Shown: piece after piece, positions 27,892 to 36,202 of the stretch
How positions within the stretch are numbered: position 1 is the stretch's first letter
Layout: each line of letters begins with the position of its first letter
Assembly (NCBI GenBank): GCA_017642935.1
Contig: JAEPOK010000001.1
Span: 1 to 64,000, forward strand
Direction of reading: 5' to 3'
Origin: Hyphomicrobiales bacterium
GTDB lineage: Bacteria > Pseudomonadota > Alphaproteobacteria > Rhizobiales > MH13
Length of the DNA stretch: 64,000 nt
Translations under genes and position numbers: made by a program
Notes under the pieces: model-generated
Told to the model about the DNA's origin: nothing
Database searches by the model: none
Seen by the model: only the letters and a program-made list of their open reading frames with translations

Positions 27892-28806
27892 TCACTTGAT
27901 GTAGGGGGCGAGCACATCGCGCGCCAAAAGGAAGCCGCGTTTGATCTTGTCGTCGGTTCCTTCAAAGAGCCTGTCTTCATGCTCAATGATGACAGGGCCG
28001 TCATAGCCAGCCTGATAAAGGCCGGAGAAAAAGTCTGGCCAGTCAACGTCGCCTAGACCGCATAAGCGTGGGATTTGCCACCCCATGCCGACACTCATGA
28101 CGCCGTTCTCATAAAGTCCGTCGCGGTCGATCATCACGTCCTTGGCATGGACGTGGGCCATGCGCGGGCCGAACTCTTTGATGAAGCGGGTCTGGTCGAT
28201 CATCTGCCAGATGAGGTGGGACGGGTCGAAGTTCATGCCGACATCATCGCCCCATTGCTCGAAAATGCGCCGCCAGATTTTCGGGCTGTAGGCGATGTTG
28301 TGGCCGCCTGGCCATTCATCGTAGCTGAAGATCATCGGGCAGTTTTCAAACGCCAGGGTCACACCGCTGTCCTTGGCGTGCGCTACGACAGGGGTGAAAA
28401 TCTCTACCGCACGCGTCCAATTCTCATCCACGTTCAGGGACCGGTCGCCGCCGATGAACGTGTTGACCACCTTGATACCCATCACACCTGCAGCCGTGAT
28501 CACTTTCTTTAGGTGGCCGATCACCTCCTCGCGGTGGTCGGCATCGCTGTGTAGCGGGTTTGGGTAATAGCCAAGGCCTGAAATCTCGATGTTATGGCCT
28601 GCCAGCGCGCTGATGATCTCGCTGCCTTGGCTAGCTGACAGCCCATCGACATTGATGTGGGACGTGCCAGCGTAGCGGCGGCGTTCGCCCCCCGAGGCCG
28701 GCCAGCAAGCCACTTCAAAGGCGGAGAAGCCGTTGCTTCCCGCCCAGCTGGCGACTTGCATCAGATCGCTGTCTTCAAAAGGAGCTGTCAGAAGACCCAG
28801 TTTCAT
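27892..28806 (-). CDS. Sugar phosphate isomerase/epimerase-like TIM barrel
   Basis: A 304-aa member of the AP-endonuclease-2 superfamily (xylose-isomerase-like TIM barrel), which includes IolE, IolI and sugar epimerases. Candidate metal ligands are Glu in LAFENCPM, Asp and His in MNFDPSHLIWQ, His residues in MAHVHAKDV, and Glu in PVIIEHEDRL. It probably isomerises or dehydrates an oxidised intermediate made by neighbouring oxidoreductases. It lies 10 bp downstream of oxidoreductase 4 and 65 bp before the binding-protein gene. Confidence 0.88.
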   Translation of the reverse strand: MKLGLLTAPFEDSDLMQVASWAGSNGFSAFEVACWPASGGERRRYAGTSHINVDGLSASQGSEIISALAGHNIEISGLGYYPNPLHSDADHREEVIGHLKKVITAAGVMGIKVVNTFIGGDRSLNVDENWTRAVEIFTPVVAHAKDSGVTLAFENCPMIFSYDEWPGGHNIAYSPKIWRRIFEQWGDDVGMNFDPSHLIWQMIDQTRFIKEFGPRMAHVHAKDVMIDRDGLYENGVMSVGMGWQIPRLCGLGDVDWPDFFSGLYQAGYDGPVIIEHEDRLFEGTDDKIKRGFLLARDVLAPYIK

Positions 28807-28816
28807 GTCTCGTCCC

Positions 28817-29971
28817 TCACATGTCGCTCAAGTTCACCCACCGGCTCTCGCGGGCCGAGCGGAGAACCGCATCGCAGATTTGCATTTCGTAATGGCCGTC
28901 CGCAAACGTTGCCCAGGTCGAACCTTTCTGGCGCCCTCCGGCCGCAACATCGCTGTAGACAGCACGGAAGAGCCCGAAAAAGCTGTCGGCAAAGCCTTCC
29001 ACATGTCCCGGGGGGAGGGCGGCTGCGGCGGTGCCGGTGGTGTTCATTAGGCTGAAGTCGCGCATCAGCGTTTGGTTGGGTTCATCACGATGGCCGATGA
29101 ACAGATGTTCCGGCGTTTCATTGTCCCACGCTGCGCTCGCCTTGGATCCGGCGATATCCCACTGAAGCGAATTTTTGCGACCCATGTTCACCTGGCTGGT
29201 GGACATCACGCCGCGCGCGCCGTTCGCATAGCGGATGATGATCATCGCCGCGTCGTCGGTGTCGACCTTAGCGGTTACGGTTTTCCCGACAGCACTGGAG
29301 AAGGTTTCGACCGGGCCGACGGGTTTCTGCCGCTCGGGGAAGAAGGTTGAAAGTTCAGCGAACACCGCTTCGGCCTTCAGACCGGTGATGAAGCTAGTTA
29401 GGTCGAGCCAATGGGTGCCGATATCGCCAACCGAGCGCAGCTCGCCGCCCATTTCCGATTCCAGCCGCCAGTTCCAATCGGTCTCTTTGGCGAGCCAATC
29501 CTGATGATAGTGGCCGGTTACGAACCGGATATCCCCCAGATCACCGGCCTGCACCATGCCTTGGGCCTGCTGGTTGAGGGCGTAGAAGCGCACGTTGTAG
29601 CAAACGGCGGCGACCTTGCCTGAGGCTTTGGCAAGTTCCACCATCTCGGCCGATTGCTCCGATGTCATCGCCAGTGGTTTCTCACACACCACGTGTTTTC
29701 CGGCCGCAAGGATCGCTTTCACCTGAGCGTAATGGGCGTGGTTGGGTGAGGTGACATGCACCACCTCGACGCTGTCATCGGCGAGCAGCTGATCCAGCGA
29801 GGTATAGGCATGCCGGACGCCAAGTTCCTTGGCGCGTTCGGTGCCGCGATCTAGCGACGAGCCAAGCACGCCTCTGACGTTCACGCCGAGACGCCGCAGC
29901 GTCTGTATGTGGACGCCACCGATGAAGCCGGTGCCGATGACGGCAGCGCCAATCTTGGTGAAGTCGGTCAT
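28817..29971 (-). CDS. Gfo/Idh/MocA oxidoreductase 4
   Basis: A 384-aa NAD(P)-dependent dehydrogenase with an intact Rossmann motif (VIGTGFIGGVH), CEKPLAMT, and the substrate-domain helix GDIGTHWLDLTSF. It is the most canonical of the four family members here and probably the main dehydrogenase of the pathway. It is the second gene of the operon, 12 bp after the SDR. Related proteins act on myo-inositol, glucosides and sugar acids; no substrate-specific residue can be read with confidence. Confidence 0.9.
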   Translation of the reverse strand: MTDFTKIGAAVIGTGFIGGVHIQTLRRLGVNVRGVLGSSLDRGTERAKELGVRHAYTSLDQLLADDSVEVVHVTSPNHAHYAQVKAILAAGKHVVCEKPLAMTSEQSAEMVELAKASGKVAAVCYNVRFYALNQQAQGMVQAGDLGDIRFVTGHYHQDWLAKETDWNWRLESEMGGELRSVGDIGTHWLDLTSFITGLKAEAVFAELSTFFPERQKPVGPVETFSSAVGKTVTAKVDTDDAAMIIIRYANGARGVMSTSQVNMGRKNSLQWDIAGSKASAAWDNETPEHLFIGHRDEPNQTLMRDFSLMNTTGTAAAALPPGHVEGFADSFFGLFRAVYSDVAAGGRQKGSTWATFADGHYEMQICDAVLRSARESRWVNLSDM

Positions 29972-29983
29972 GGCGCGCCTCGA

Positions 29984-30712
29984 TCAGACAATGGAGTATC
30001 CTCCATCGACGGGCAGGCATGTGCCGGTCATGAAGGCCGATGCAGGCGAGGCGAGAAAGAGGGCAGCGCCGATGATGTCGTCTGCATTGCCCCAGCGACC
30101 GAGAGGCGTGCGCGCTTCAATGGATTTGACGAATATTTCGTCCTGTCGAGCGCGGGCAGATTGCTCGGTAACGATGAAGCCCGGCGCGATGGCGTTCACA
30201 CGGATGCCATCTTCGGCCCACGCTATGGCCAGCGATTTGGTGAGCTGCTCAACACCTGCCTTGGAGGCGCCATAAGCGGGGTTCCGCGGGCTGCCGAAGC
30301 GGGCATACATAGAAGCGATGTTGATTACCTTGCCACTGGCAGCCTTGAGACCTGGATGCAGCGCCTTGGCGCACCGAAACGAGCCAGTGAGGTTCACATC
30401 CAGAACATGCGTGAAGAATTCCGGGGCCATTTCTTCGCCGCGTTTGGTGATGGCCGCACAGTTGATGAGCACATCGACATGGGCGTGTGACGCCGCGAAG
30501 GCTTCGACCGCGTCGGTGTCCGTTACATCGAGCTGGGTGAAGGCAAATCGGTCGGCGTCCGCCGGGTCTGGGGCAGGTTCAACACCGGTTATGGCGACCC
30601 CAGCACCTGCTGCCTGAAAGGCGCGGGCGATCGACGCACCGATCCCGCCTCGGCTGGCGCCGATGACCAGAACCTTTGCTCCGTCAAAGTCGAAGCCGCT
30701 TGCGTCAGACAC
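29984..30712 (-). CDS. Short-chain dehydrogenase/reductase
   Basis: A 242-aa classical SDR. The cofactor loop is GASRGGIGASIA, the NAG motif reads NCAAI, and the catalytic Ser (NIASMYARFG) and YGASK tetrad are intact; the C-terminus has the usual DGGYS. GTG 30712 is chosen because a strong GGAGG lies 5 nt upstream; a TTG at 30730 is in frame but lies before that site. It is the first gene of the sugar operon, directly below the LacI operators. Confidence 0.88.
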   Translation of the reverse strand: MSDASGFDFDGAKVLVIGASRGGIGASIARAFQAAGAGVAITGVEPAPDPADADRFAFTQLDVTDTDAVEAFAASHAHVDVLINCAAITKRGEEMAPEFFTHVLDVNLTGSFRCAKALHPGLKAASGKVINIASMYARFGSPRNPAYGASKAGVEQLTKSLAIAWAEDGIRVNAIAPGFIVTEQSARARQDEIFVKSIEARTPLGRWGNADDIIGAALFLASPASAFMTGTCLPVDGGYSIV

Positions 30713-30797
30713 GTGTGCCTCCGGCTTCAAAATCTATTGCCTTGGTAGTCAAGGCCGTCCTCCCATTTGCTCTTTCGAGCGAGCCCTTTTCGGGTCT

Positions 30798-30811
30798 TGT
30801 AATCGATTGCA
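30798..30811. promoter_or_regulatory. LacI-type operator 1
   Basis: TGTAATCGATTGCA is palindromic around a central CG with only one mismatched pair, the classic LacI/GalR operator form. It lies 86 bp upstream of the SDR start and 62 bp upstream of the divergent LacI gene, so it can control both. Confidence 0.7.
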
Positions 30812-30840
30812 TTCTGCCTCAAGCGGCCATTTGCAACTTA

Positions 30841-30854
30841 TGTAATCCTTTGCA
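30841..30854. promoter_or_regulatory. LacI-type operator 2
   Basis: TGTAATCCTTTGCA matches operator 1 at 12 of 14 positions and has the same orientation. Its start is 43 bp from that of operator 1, close to four helical turns, which would suit co-operative binding by one LacI dimer per site or looping by a tetramer. Confidence 0.6.
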
Positions 30855-30872
30855 TATTCGTCGCAATGTGAC

Positions 30873-31946
30873 ATGGGTGTCAAGACGAGGTTCGACATTC
30901 CAGCGATTGCGAGCATGGTTCAGCGCTCTGCCACTATCCAAGATGTTGCCCGCGCGGCCCGCGTTTCGACGGCCACGGTTAGTCGTGCGCTGAGCAATCC
31001 GGATTTGGTGGCCGAGCAGACGCGCGAGGCCGTCTTTGAGGCCATTCGGCATACCGGCTATCGCGTCAATCAGGCCGCGCGCAACCTGCGTATGCGGCGT
31101 GCGGGCGCGGTGCTTGTTTTGGTGCCGGATCTTGGAAAACCGTTCTATTCGAAGATCCTGGCCGGCGTCAGCAAAGGGTTCGCGAGCACCGATTACGCGG
31201 TTCTGATTGCCGACACGGAGAGCCGTCCTTTGCAGGATGGTGAACTTGCCGGTTACTTCATCGATGGCCGCATCGATGGCGTGATTTCGCTCGATGGTGG
31301 CCTTTCGCGGCAGGCATTGGACGAGTGCGAACGCCAGGGTCTGGGCGAGCGGATCGTGTTTTTGTGCGAGTGGGTCGATGGCACGGATTTCCCGGCCATT
31401 CGCAGTGATAATGGTGCGGGCGCGCGTCTGGCCATTCGCCATTTGCATGGGCTTGGCCACCGCAGAATCGCCCATGCCACCGGACCAGAAGGCAATGTGC
31501 TGACCACAGCGCGCCGTGATGCGATGGTCAGCGAGCGCGCGGCACTCGATCTGCCGGCGCGTGAAGAATGGATCATTCGTGGCGATTTCTCGGTGGAGTC
31601 GGGCCACGCGGCGGCGCGCAAAATTTTGGCGATGTCCGAGCGCCCGACGGCGGTGTTTTGCTCGGCCGATACGGTCGCGTTTGGCATGATTTCGGGTCTG
31701 CAGGCCGGCGGCCTGTCGGTCCCGGACGATATCTCGGTCGTTGGGTTCGACGATATCGATATGTCGCAATATTATATCCCGGCGCTGACGACGATCCATC
31801 AAGACCGCCACCTGTTGGGGTTTCGCGCCGCTGAGCGTTTGCTCGAACGGCTTGGTCCATCGCCGAGCTCGGACGCCGATGCGGCGGATGATCTGATCGA
31901 TGTGGCATTGGTGGTTCGCAGTAGCACTGCGCCGCCAAAGGTTTGA
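30873..31946 (+). CDS. LacI-family transcriptional regulator 1
   Basis: A regulator of up to 357 aa with an N-terminal helix-turn-helix (TIQDVARAARVSTATVSRAL), the hinge region and a periplasmic-binding-like effector domain (VLVLVPDLGKPFYSKI onwards; VVGFDDIDMSQYYIPALTTI near the end). It is divergent from the sugar operon and reads across two LacI-type operators, so it probably represses that operon and itself until a sugar signal binds. The start could be ATG 30873 or ATG 30915 (MVQRSATIQD), which is closer to the usual distance before the helix-turn-helix. Confidence 0.9.
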   Translation: MGVKTRFDIPAIASMVQRSATIQDVARAARVSTATVSRALSNPDLVAEQTREAVFEAIRHTGYRVNQAARNLRMRRAGAVLVLVPDLGKPFYSKILAGVSKGFASTDYAVLIADTESRPLQDGELAGYFIDGRIDGVISLDGGLSRQALDECERQGLGERIVFLCEWVDGTDFPAIRSDNGAGARLAIRHLHGLGHRRIAHATGPEGNVLTTARRDAMVSERAALDLPAREEWIIRGDFSVESGHAAARKILAMSERPTAVFCSADTVAFGMISGLQAGGLSVPDDISVVGFDDIDMSQYYIPALTTIHQDRHLLGFRAAERLLERLGPSPSSDADAADDLIDVALVVRSSTAPPKV

Positions 31947-31966
31947 GCGCTGAGCGACAGCGCCTA

Positions 31967-32725
31967 TCACTTCGGTGCCCCGACGACCGTTTGTTCCAGG
32001 TCGAGCGAGACGCCGGTCATGGGTATCGAGCCGTCGGAGAGCAGGTAAGTGGCCAGTCGCGCGGCTTCCTCTTCGTTGACGAAGCGTCCAAGCGGCTGCT
32101 TTGCGCCCTCTGCCGCCAGCCATCCCTCGCCCTTACCAAGCGTGACCTCGTGCAATTCTCGCTCGGTCTGGGTATCGACCCAGCCGAGATTGATGCCGTT
32201 CACTCGGATTTTATCCGCCAGATGGGCGTTGGCGGCATTCTTGGTGAGCGTTTGCAGGGCGCCTTTCGAAGCCGCATAAACGGCCAGGTCCGGCGCGCCG
32301 CAATGCGCGTTCATCGACTGGATGTTGACGATCGTGCCGGGTGCCTTGCGAGTCTTCATGTCGGCGATGGCGCCGGCCATCAGGAAGAACGCCGCGCGGA
32401 CATTGATGACCATCACCTGATCCCAAAGATCTGGAGTGGCACTGAGAAAGTCGCCACGCGTTGTGACGCCCGCTGCATTCACCAGGCCGTCAATGCGGCC
32501 AAAATGATCAGTCGCTGCCTCGGTGATGAGTGTCGGAGCCTTTGGGTCCATCAGATCGGCCTGAACCACCTTAACGGCGGTCGGTAGCTCAAGATCGATT
32601 TGATCACGATCTGCCAGCACCAGACCTTCCGCACCACTGGCTGCAGCTTGCCTGGCAATGGCTGCGCCGATGCCGCGTGCTGCCCCGGTGACGATGATAA
32701 TCTTGCCGGACAGGTCGACGTTCAT
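31967..32725 (-). CDS. Short-chain dehydrogenase/reductase
   Basis: A 252-aa classical SDR with TGAARGIGAAIA, NAAGV, catalytic Ser in NIQSMN and YAASK. It is the last gene of a three-gene unit after a desaturase and a PanB-like gene, and its ATG overlaps the PanB-like stop by 4 nt. It ends 20 bp from the convergent LacI gene. The substrate is unknown. It differs clearly from the SDR at 29984, so the two are not a recent duplicate. Confidence 0.88.
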   Translation of the reverse strand: MNVDLSGKIIIVTGAARGIGAAIARQAAASGAEGLVLADRDQIDLELPTAVKVVQADLMDPKAPTLITEAATDHFGRIDGLVNAAGVTTRGDFLSATPDLWDQVMVINVRAAFFLMAGAIADMKTRKAPGTIVNIQSMNAHCGAPDLAVYAASKGALQTLTKNAANAHLADKIRVNGINLGWVDTQTERELHEVTLGKGEGWLAAEGAKQPLGRFVNEEEAARLATYLLSDGSIPMTGVSLDLEQTVVGAPK

Positions 32726-33519
32726 CCGCCGATCCCGTCGAGGAATTTCTCGTATTCGCCGTCCTTCATGCTGACCAGGTGCTTGGTCTCTGGGAACGCA
32801 CCGGATTCCACGTCGGCGGAAAACTCTTTGAAGGCTGCCACCCGCTCATTTTGCAGGCGCTCATATTCGGCCGCGAAATCCCGATAGATTTTTGCATGGC
32901 GCGGCACGCGGGTTTTGCCTTCGCCCAAAATGTCTTCGGCAAACAGATATTGTGCGTCGCAACCGCCGCCTGACCCCATGGACCAGAGCAGTATATCGAG
33001 GCGTTCGCTGATCGCGCGTGCGACCTCGTCCGGCACCACTTCGATTTCCACGGCAATAGCACCAGCCTGTTGATAGGCCTTACATTCTTCGTAGACACGG
33101 ATGGCTGTGTCGGCATCGCGACCGACGGCGCGGAACCCACCGGTCCAGGTTGCGCGCGCCGGTACGATACCGACATGGCCGACGATCGGGATGAACTCGT
33201 TCGCCAGCCGCTCCACGGTTTGCATAGCGCCGGAACAATAAAGGGCGTCGGCGCCAGTCTCCATCATCTGCCCGCAAAAGCGCAGATAGTCGTCGGTGCT
33301 GCCATACTCCAGATGGGTTTTGCCGGTCATCGAGAACACGGTTGGTGCGACGTCGCGATAGCGTGGGTGGGCCACCAGCTCAGGCGGCACCGACGCAATG
33401 TCGATCCCAGCGGCCTCAGCTGCGGCCGCTTCGTCGAGCGAGAAATAGCGCAGCATCGCCATCTGCCGCTTGCCTTTGGCGGCACGCAGATCGGCGACGG
33501 TGGGGCGTTGGCGGGCCAT
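32722..33519 (-). CDS. PanB-like (ketopantoate hydroxymethyltransferase family) protein
   Basis: A 265-aa TIM-barrel protein of the PanB/phosphoenolpyruvate mutase superfamily. It matches PanB in the middle and end (PIVGHVGIVP, GGFRAVGRD, AVEIEVVPDEVARAI with the general-base-like Glu, GSGGGCDAQYLFAEDILG). The N-terminal metal and substrate block that in PanB reads VGDSLG is not recognisable. It is unlikely to be the housekeeping panB because panC is absent and it sits between an SDR and a desaturase. Aldol-type cleavage or addition of a hydroxymethyl group to another 2-oxoacid is a reasonable guess. Confidence 0.8.
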   Translation of the reverse strand: MARQRPTVADLRAAKGKRQMAMLRYFSLDEAAAAEAAGIDIASVPPELVAHPRYRDVAPTVFSMTGKTHLEYGSTDDYLRFCGQMMETGADALYCSGAMQTVERLANEFIPIVGHVGIVPARATWTGGFRAVGRDADTAIRVYEECKAYQQAGAIAVEIEVVPDEVARAISERLDILLWSMGSGGGCDAQYLFAEDILGEGKTRVPRHAKIYRDFAAEYERLQNERVAAFKEFSADVESGAFPETKHLVSMKDGEYEKFLDGIGG

Positions 33520-33520
33520 A

Positions 33521-34639
33521 TCACGCCACCGATATTTGCGGGATGCTGGCTTCGTCGTGCAGCTCCTCGCGGTAGGGTTTGGCAGTCGGGGGGAGTTCTT
33601 TGCGGATGAAATAGTCTGGCTCGGTGCGCTGGCGTTTCAGCGAGTCGATCATCTCGCGGTAGCCATCGACAATAGAGGGATTGGCGGGCGGTAGATCGTC
33701 TTTAATAAGGGCATGCAGTTTCGGCAGCGCATGATAGGGCACCATCGGAAACATGTGATGCTCCACGTGATAGTTCATGTTCCAGTAAAGCCAGCGGCTG
33801 ATCGGGTTCATATGCACGGTGCGTGAGTTAAGCCGATGATCGAGCACGTCCTCAGCTAGGCCGCCATGCTGCAGCAAGCCGGTCATCACCATATGCCAGG
33901 TGCCATAAATGCGCGGGCCGCCAATGATCATCAGCGGAAGGAGTGACCAGGTAATCAGCGCGAGGGCGACTGCCGCCAAATGGATGCTGACAAAGATGCG
34001 CGCCCAGAACACAGCGCGTGGCAGTTGCTGTTCAGGTAGGTAGTCGCGTTCATCGGGGCTGAACTGGCCGAGCGCGTTACGCCAAAGGATCGCGAAATGC
34101 TGAAAGACGTCTGGTATGCCGATGAACATCAGCGCCTTGCGCAGCATGCTTGTTGGCCGCATGAACCCAATTTCCGGGTCGCGGCCGACAATTATGGTGT
34201 CGATATGGTGGCGCATATGGCTGAAGCGCCAGGACACTGGATTACGCATCACCATGAAACTCGCGATTATGTAGACCCAGCGGTTCATCCAAGGCGTTTT
34301 GAACGCGCTGTTGTGGCCACATTCATGCCAGCGAGAGTCGCAGGCCGAGCCATAAAGCACGCCATAGACGAGGAAGAAGGGCACGGCCCACCAAGTGCCC
34401 CAGGTGGCAATGCCACCAATGGCAGTCGCGACGATTAGGCCGATCCAGATGACGGTGTCGCGTGAGGCCGGTTGATCGCTGCGCACCATCAACGCTTTCA
34501 TGACGTCGCGCGGGATGTCGCTGTGATACCACTCTGCCGAAACCAGCCCACGCGCAATCGCCCGATCCCGCTCCGGGCCGGTAAGCGAGTAGTCGCGTTT
34601 GACAAAGGTCGTTGAGCCTGGCGCCTCGGTGACGGCCAT
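33521..34639 (-). CDS. Fatty acid desaturase family membrane enzyme
   Basis: A 372-aa membrane di-iron enzyme with the three His boxes HECGH, HMRHH and HVEHH and four or more hydrophobic segments between them. Family members desaturate or hydroxylate lipids, carotenoids or small hydrophobic substrates. ATG 34639 has GGAGGAAAG about 6 nt upstream; a longer frame to 34669 lies before that site. It is the first gene of the operon with the PanB-like enzyme (1 bp away) and the SDR, and a LacI-family regulator is divergent 198 bp away. Regulation by a sugar-type regulator is odd for a lipid desaturase, so a hydroxylase role on a non-lipid substrate should be kept open. Confidence 0.85.
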   Translation of the reverse strand: MAVTEAPGSTTFVKRDYSLTGPERDRAIARGLVSAEWYHSDIPRDVMKALMVRSDQPASRDTVIWIGLIVATAIGGIATWGTWWAVPFFLVYGVLYGSACDSRWHECGHNSAFKTPWMNRWVYIIASFMVMRNPVSWRFSHMRHHIDTIIVGRDPEIGFMRPTSMLRKALMFIGIPDVFQHFAILWRNALGQFSPDERDYLPEQQLPRAVFWARIFVSIHLAAVALALITWSLLPLMIIGGPRIYGTWHMVMTGLLQHGGLAEDVLDHRLNSRTVHMNPISRWLYWNMNYHVEHHMFPMVPYHALPKLHALIKDDLPPANPSIVDGYREMIDSLKRQRTEPDYFIRKELPPTAKPYREELHDEASIPQISVA

Positions 34640-34764
34640 GTTGGACTTTCCTCCCGGTTCGATCCGCATGAAGTTGCGCCCATGGTTCTGAGCTGCGGTT
34701 GCCGCAAGATTGGCGTCATGTCGAAACCTGCGTCAATGCAACGGTGATCTATTTTGAGGTTATT

Positions 34765-34774
34765 CCATGCATGG
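34765..34774. promoter_or_regulatory. Palindrome, possible operator
   Basis: CCATGCATGG is a perfect 10-bp palindrome in the 198-bp divergent region between the desaturase and LacI regulator 2. Its centre is 46 bp from that of a second perfect palindrome at 34811-34820. Role as operator is inference from position. Confidence 0.35.
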
Positions 34775-34810
34775 CTGAGCGATTGACGTCCCAAAACCAT
34801 CATTTTACAT

Positions 34811-34820
34811 CATCATGATG
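34811..34820. promoter_or_regulatory. Palindrome, possible operator
   Basis: CATCATGATG is a perfect 10-bp palindrome ending 17 bp before the start codon of LacI regulator 2. A site this close to the start would suit autorepression. Confidence 0.35.
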
Positions 34821-34837
34821 GATTGTGAGATCACACT

Positions 34838-35842
34838 TTGCGCCCGACGCTGAGCGACATCGCCGAGGCCTCGAAGGTCTCCACGGCCACTGTCGATCGG
34901 GTAATGAACGCACGGCCCGGTGTATCGGCGCGCACGCGCGCTCTGGTGCTGGCAGCGGCACGACAGCTCGGTTACCTGCCGCCTGACGATGGGCCGGCCA
35001 CTGCTATGCGCATCGAGATACACCTGCCACAGGGCACCAACGCCTATATCGGCGAACTGGCGCGGCAGGCGCAGGAGCAGGCTGCGTCCAAGCAAATGGT
35101 TGATGTGACGATCGTGCGCAGCGGCGGGTTGGATGCGCAGGCCTTGGCCGAGGGATTGTTGCGCGCGGCCGATACTGCGGACGCCGTGGCCGTTGTCGCT
35201 CTTAACCATCCATCAGTCCGCGAAGCCATCCGCGCGTTGGACGTCGCAGGGGTGCCGGTCGTGACACTTGCGTCCGACATCCCCGATGCGCCGCGCAAGG
35301 CCTTCATCGGCATCGACAATGGGCAGGCTGGTCGCTTGGCTGGTTTTGCGCTGGGGCGGTTTTTGGGAGAGGCGCCGACCGGCAAAGTCGCGCTTTTTGC
35401 CGGCACGATTGGCTATCGTGGCCACCAAGAACGCGAGATGGGTTTCCGCCAGGTCTTGGCCGAAGAGTTTCCGGCGCTCGAAGTGCTGGAACTGCGCGAG
35501 AGCTTTGAAGATCGCAAGAAGGCCTTTCGCCTGACCCAAAACCTGTTGGAGACGCATAGTGATCTGGTCGGCGTTTACAATGCCGGCGGTGCTACCGTGG
35601 GGATTGCCGCCGCCGTTGAGGATGCGCAGCGCGAGCGCTTGGTTTTCGTGGCGCATGAGGTCACGCCGGAGAACAAAGCCTATCTGCTCTCCGGTACCCT
35701 TGATGCCGTCATCGATCAAAATGCGCGGGCGCAAATTCGCCAAGCCTTTGAGGTGCTAACTCACGCCATTGATCGCAAAGCGTACCGCGTAGAGCCGCCG
35801 CAACTGCAACTGATCCTGCGCGAAAACTTGCCGCCTAGCTAG
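34838..35842 (+). CDS. LacI-family transcriptional regulator 2
   Basis: A 334-aa LacI/GalR-type regulator. The helix-turn-helix is TLSDIAEASKVSTATVDRVM and the effector domain resembles RbsB-type sugar-binding proteins (LRAADTADAVAVVALNHPS; VAHEVTPENKAYLLSGTLDA). The frame has a stop 12 nt upstream, so TTG 34838 is the only start that keeps the helix-turn-helix. It is divergent from the desaturase-PanB-SDR operon and is its likely regulator. VDRV in place of VSRA in the recognition helix suggests a different operator from regulator 1. Confidence 0.88.
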   Translation: MRPTLSDIAEASKVSTATVDRVMNARPGVSARTRALVLAAARQLGYLPPDDGPATAMRIEIHLPQGTNAYIGELARQAQEQAASKQMVDVTIVRSGGLDAQALAEGLLRAADTADAVAVVALNHPSVREAIRALDVAGVPVVTLASDIPDAPRKAFIGIDNGQAGRLAGFALGRFLGEAPTGKVALFAGTIGYRGHQEREMGFRQVLAEEFPALEVLELRESFEDRKKAFRLTQNLLETHSDLVGVYNAGGATVGIAAAVEDAQRERLVFVAHEVTPENKAYLLSGTLDAVIDQNARAQIRQAFEVLTHAIDRKAYRVEPPQLQLILRENLPPS

Positions 35843-35851
35843 GCGCTTCTG

Positions 35852-36202
35852 TCAGACAGCGCGGCCTTCGCGATTCCAGATGGCCAGGGCGTCCTCCCAG
35901 GATGGCGCCTGCTTGGCGTGATAGCCGTGGACCTTACCCGTGCCGATCGAGCGATAGGCTTTCATCGCCGCCAAATGCGGGCCCGATCGCAGGTAGTCGA
36001 GCATCGCTTCGCGTGTTGTCCAGACCGTAAGCGTGTGATGCACGCCATCGACCATTCTCGCATCGGTCGCCAGATTACCGGGCGCGCCGGCCGCCTGTGA
36101 GAAAGAACGGGCCGCTTGCCAGGAAAACCGGATTCCGTGAAAGGGCGACTTCAATGTCAGTCCGGTTATCGAGACATAGACCTGGTCGGTTTTTTCGGTC
36201 AT
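35852..36202 (-). CDS. Small monooxygenase-like (dimeric alpha-beta barrel) protein
   Basis: A 116-aa cytoplasmic protein resembling the DUF3291/antibiotic biosynthesis monooxygenase-like fold: a short beta strand (VYVSITGL), a helix, then HHTLTVWTTREAMLDYLRSG, the strand-helix unit typical of these barrels. There is no signal peptide. Its ATG overlaps the RND permease stop by 4 nt, so it is the third gene of the adaptor-permease operon. Oxidation of a small aromatic or quinone that the pump exports is inference; no cofactor site is visible, as is usual for the fold. Confidence 0.65.
   Translation of the reverse strand: MTEKTDQVYVSITGLTLKSPFHGIRFSWQAARSFSQAAGAPGNLATDARMVDGVHHTLTVWTTREAMLDYLRSGPHLAAMKAYRSIGTGKVHGYHAKQAPSWEDALAIWNREGRAV

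Noticed and set aside
30819-32123. 434-aa minus-strand frame antisense to LacI regulator 1
   Set aside because: The plus-strand frame has a clear helix-turn-helix and effector domain; the antisense frame is Arg-rich without motifs.
32722-33519. Housekeeping panB of pantothenate synthesis
   Set aside because: The N-terminal PanB signature is missing, no panC is near, and it is coupled to an SDR and a desaturase.
35852-36202. Spheroidene monooxygenase CrtA for the small barrel protein
   Set aside because: CrtA is about twice as long and its opening does not match. The gene is in an efflux operon, not in the pigment cluster.
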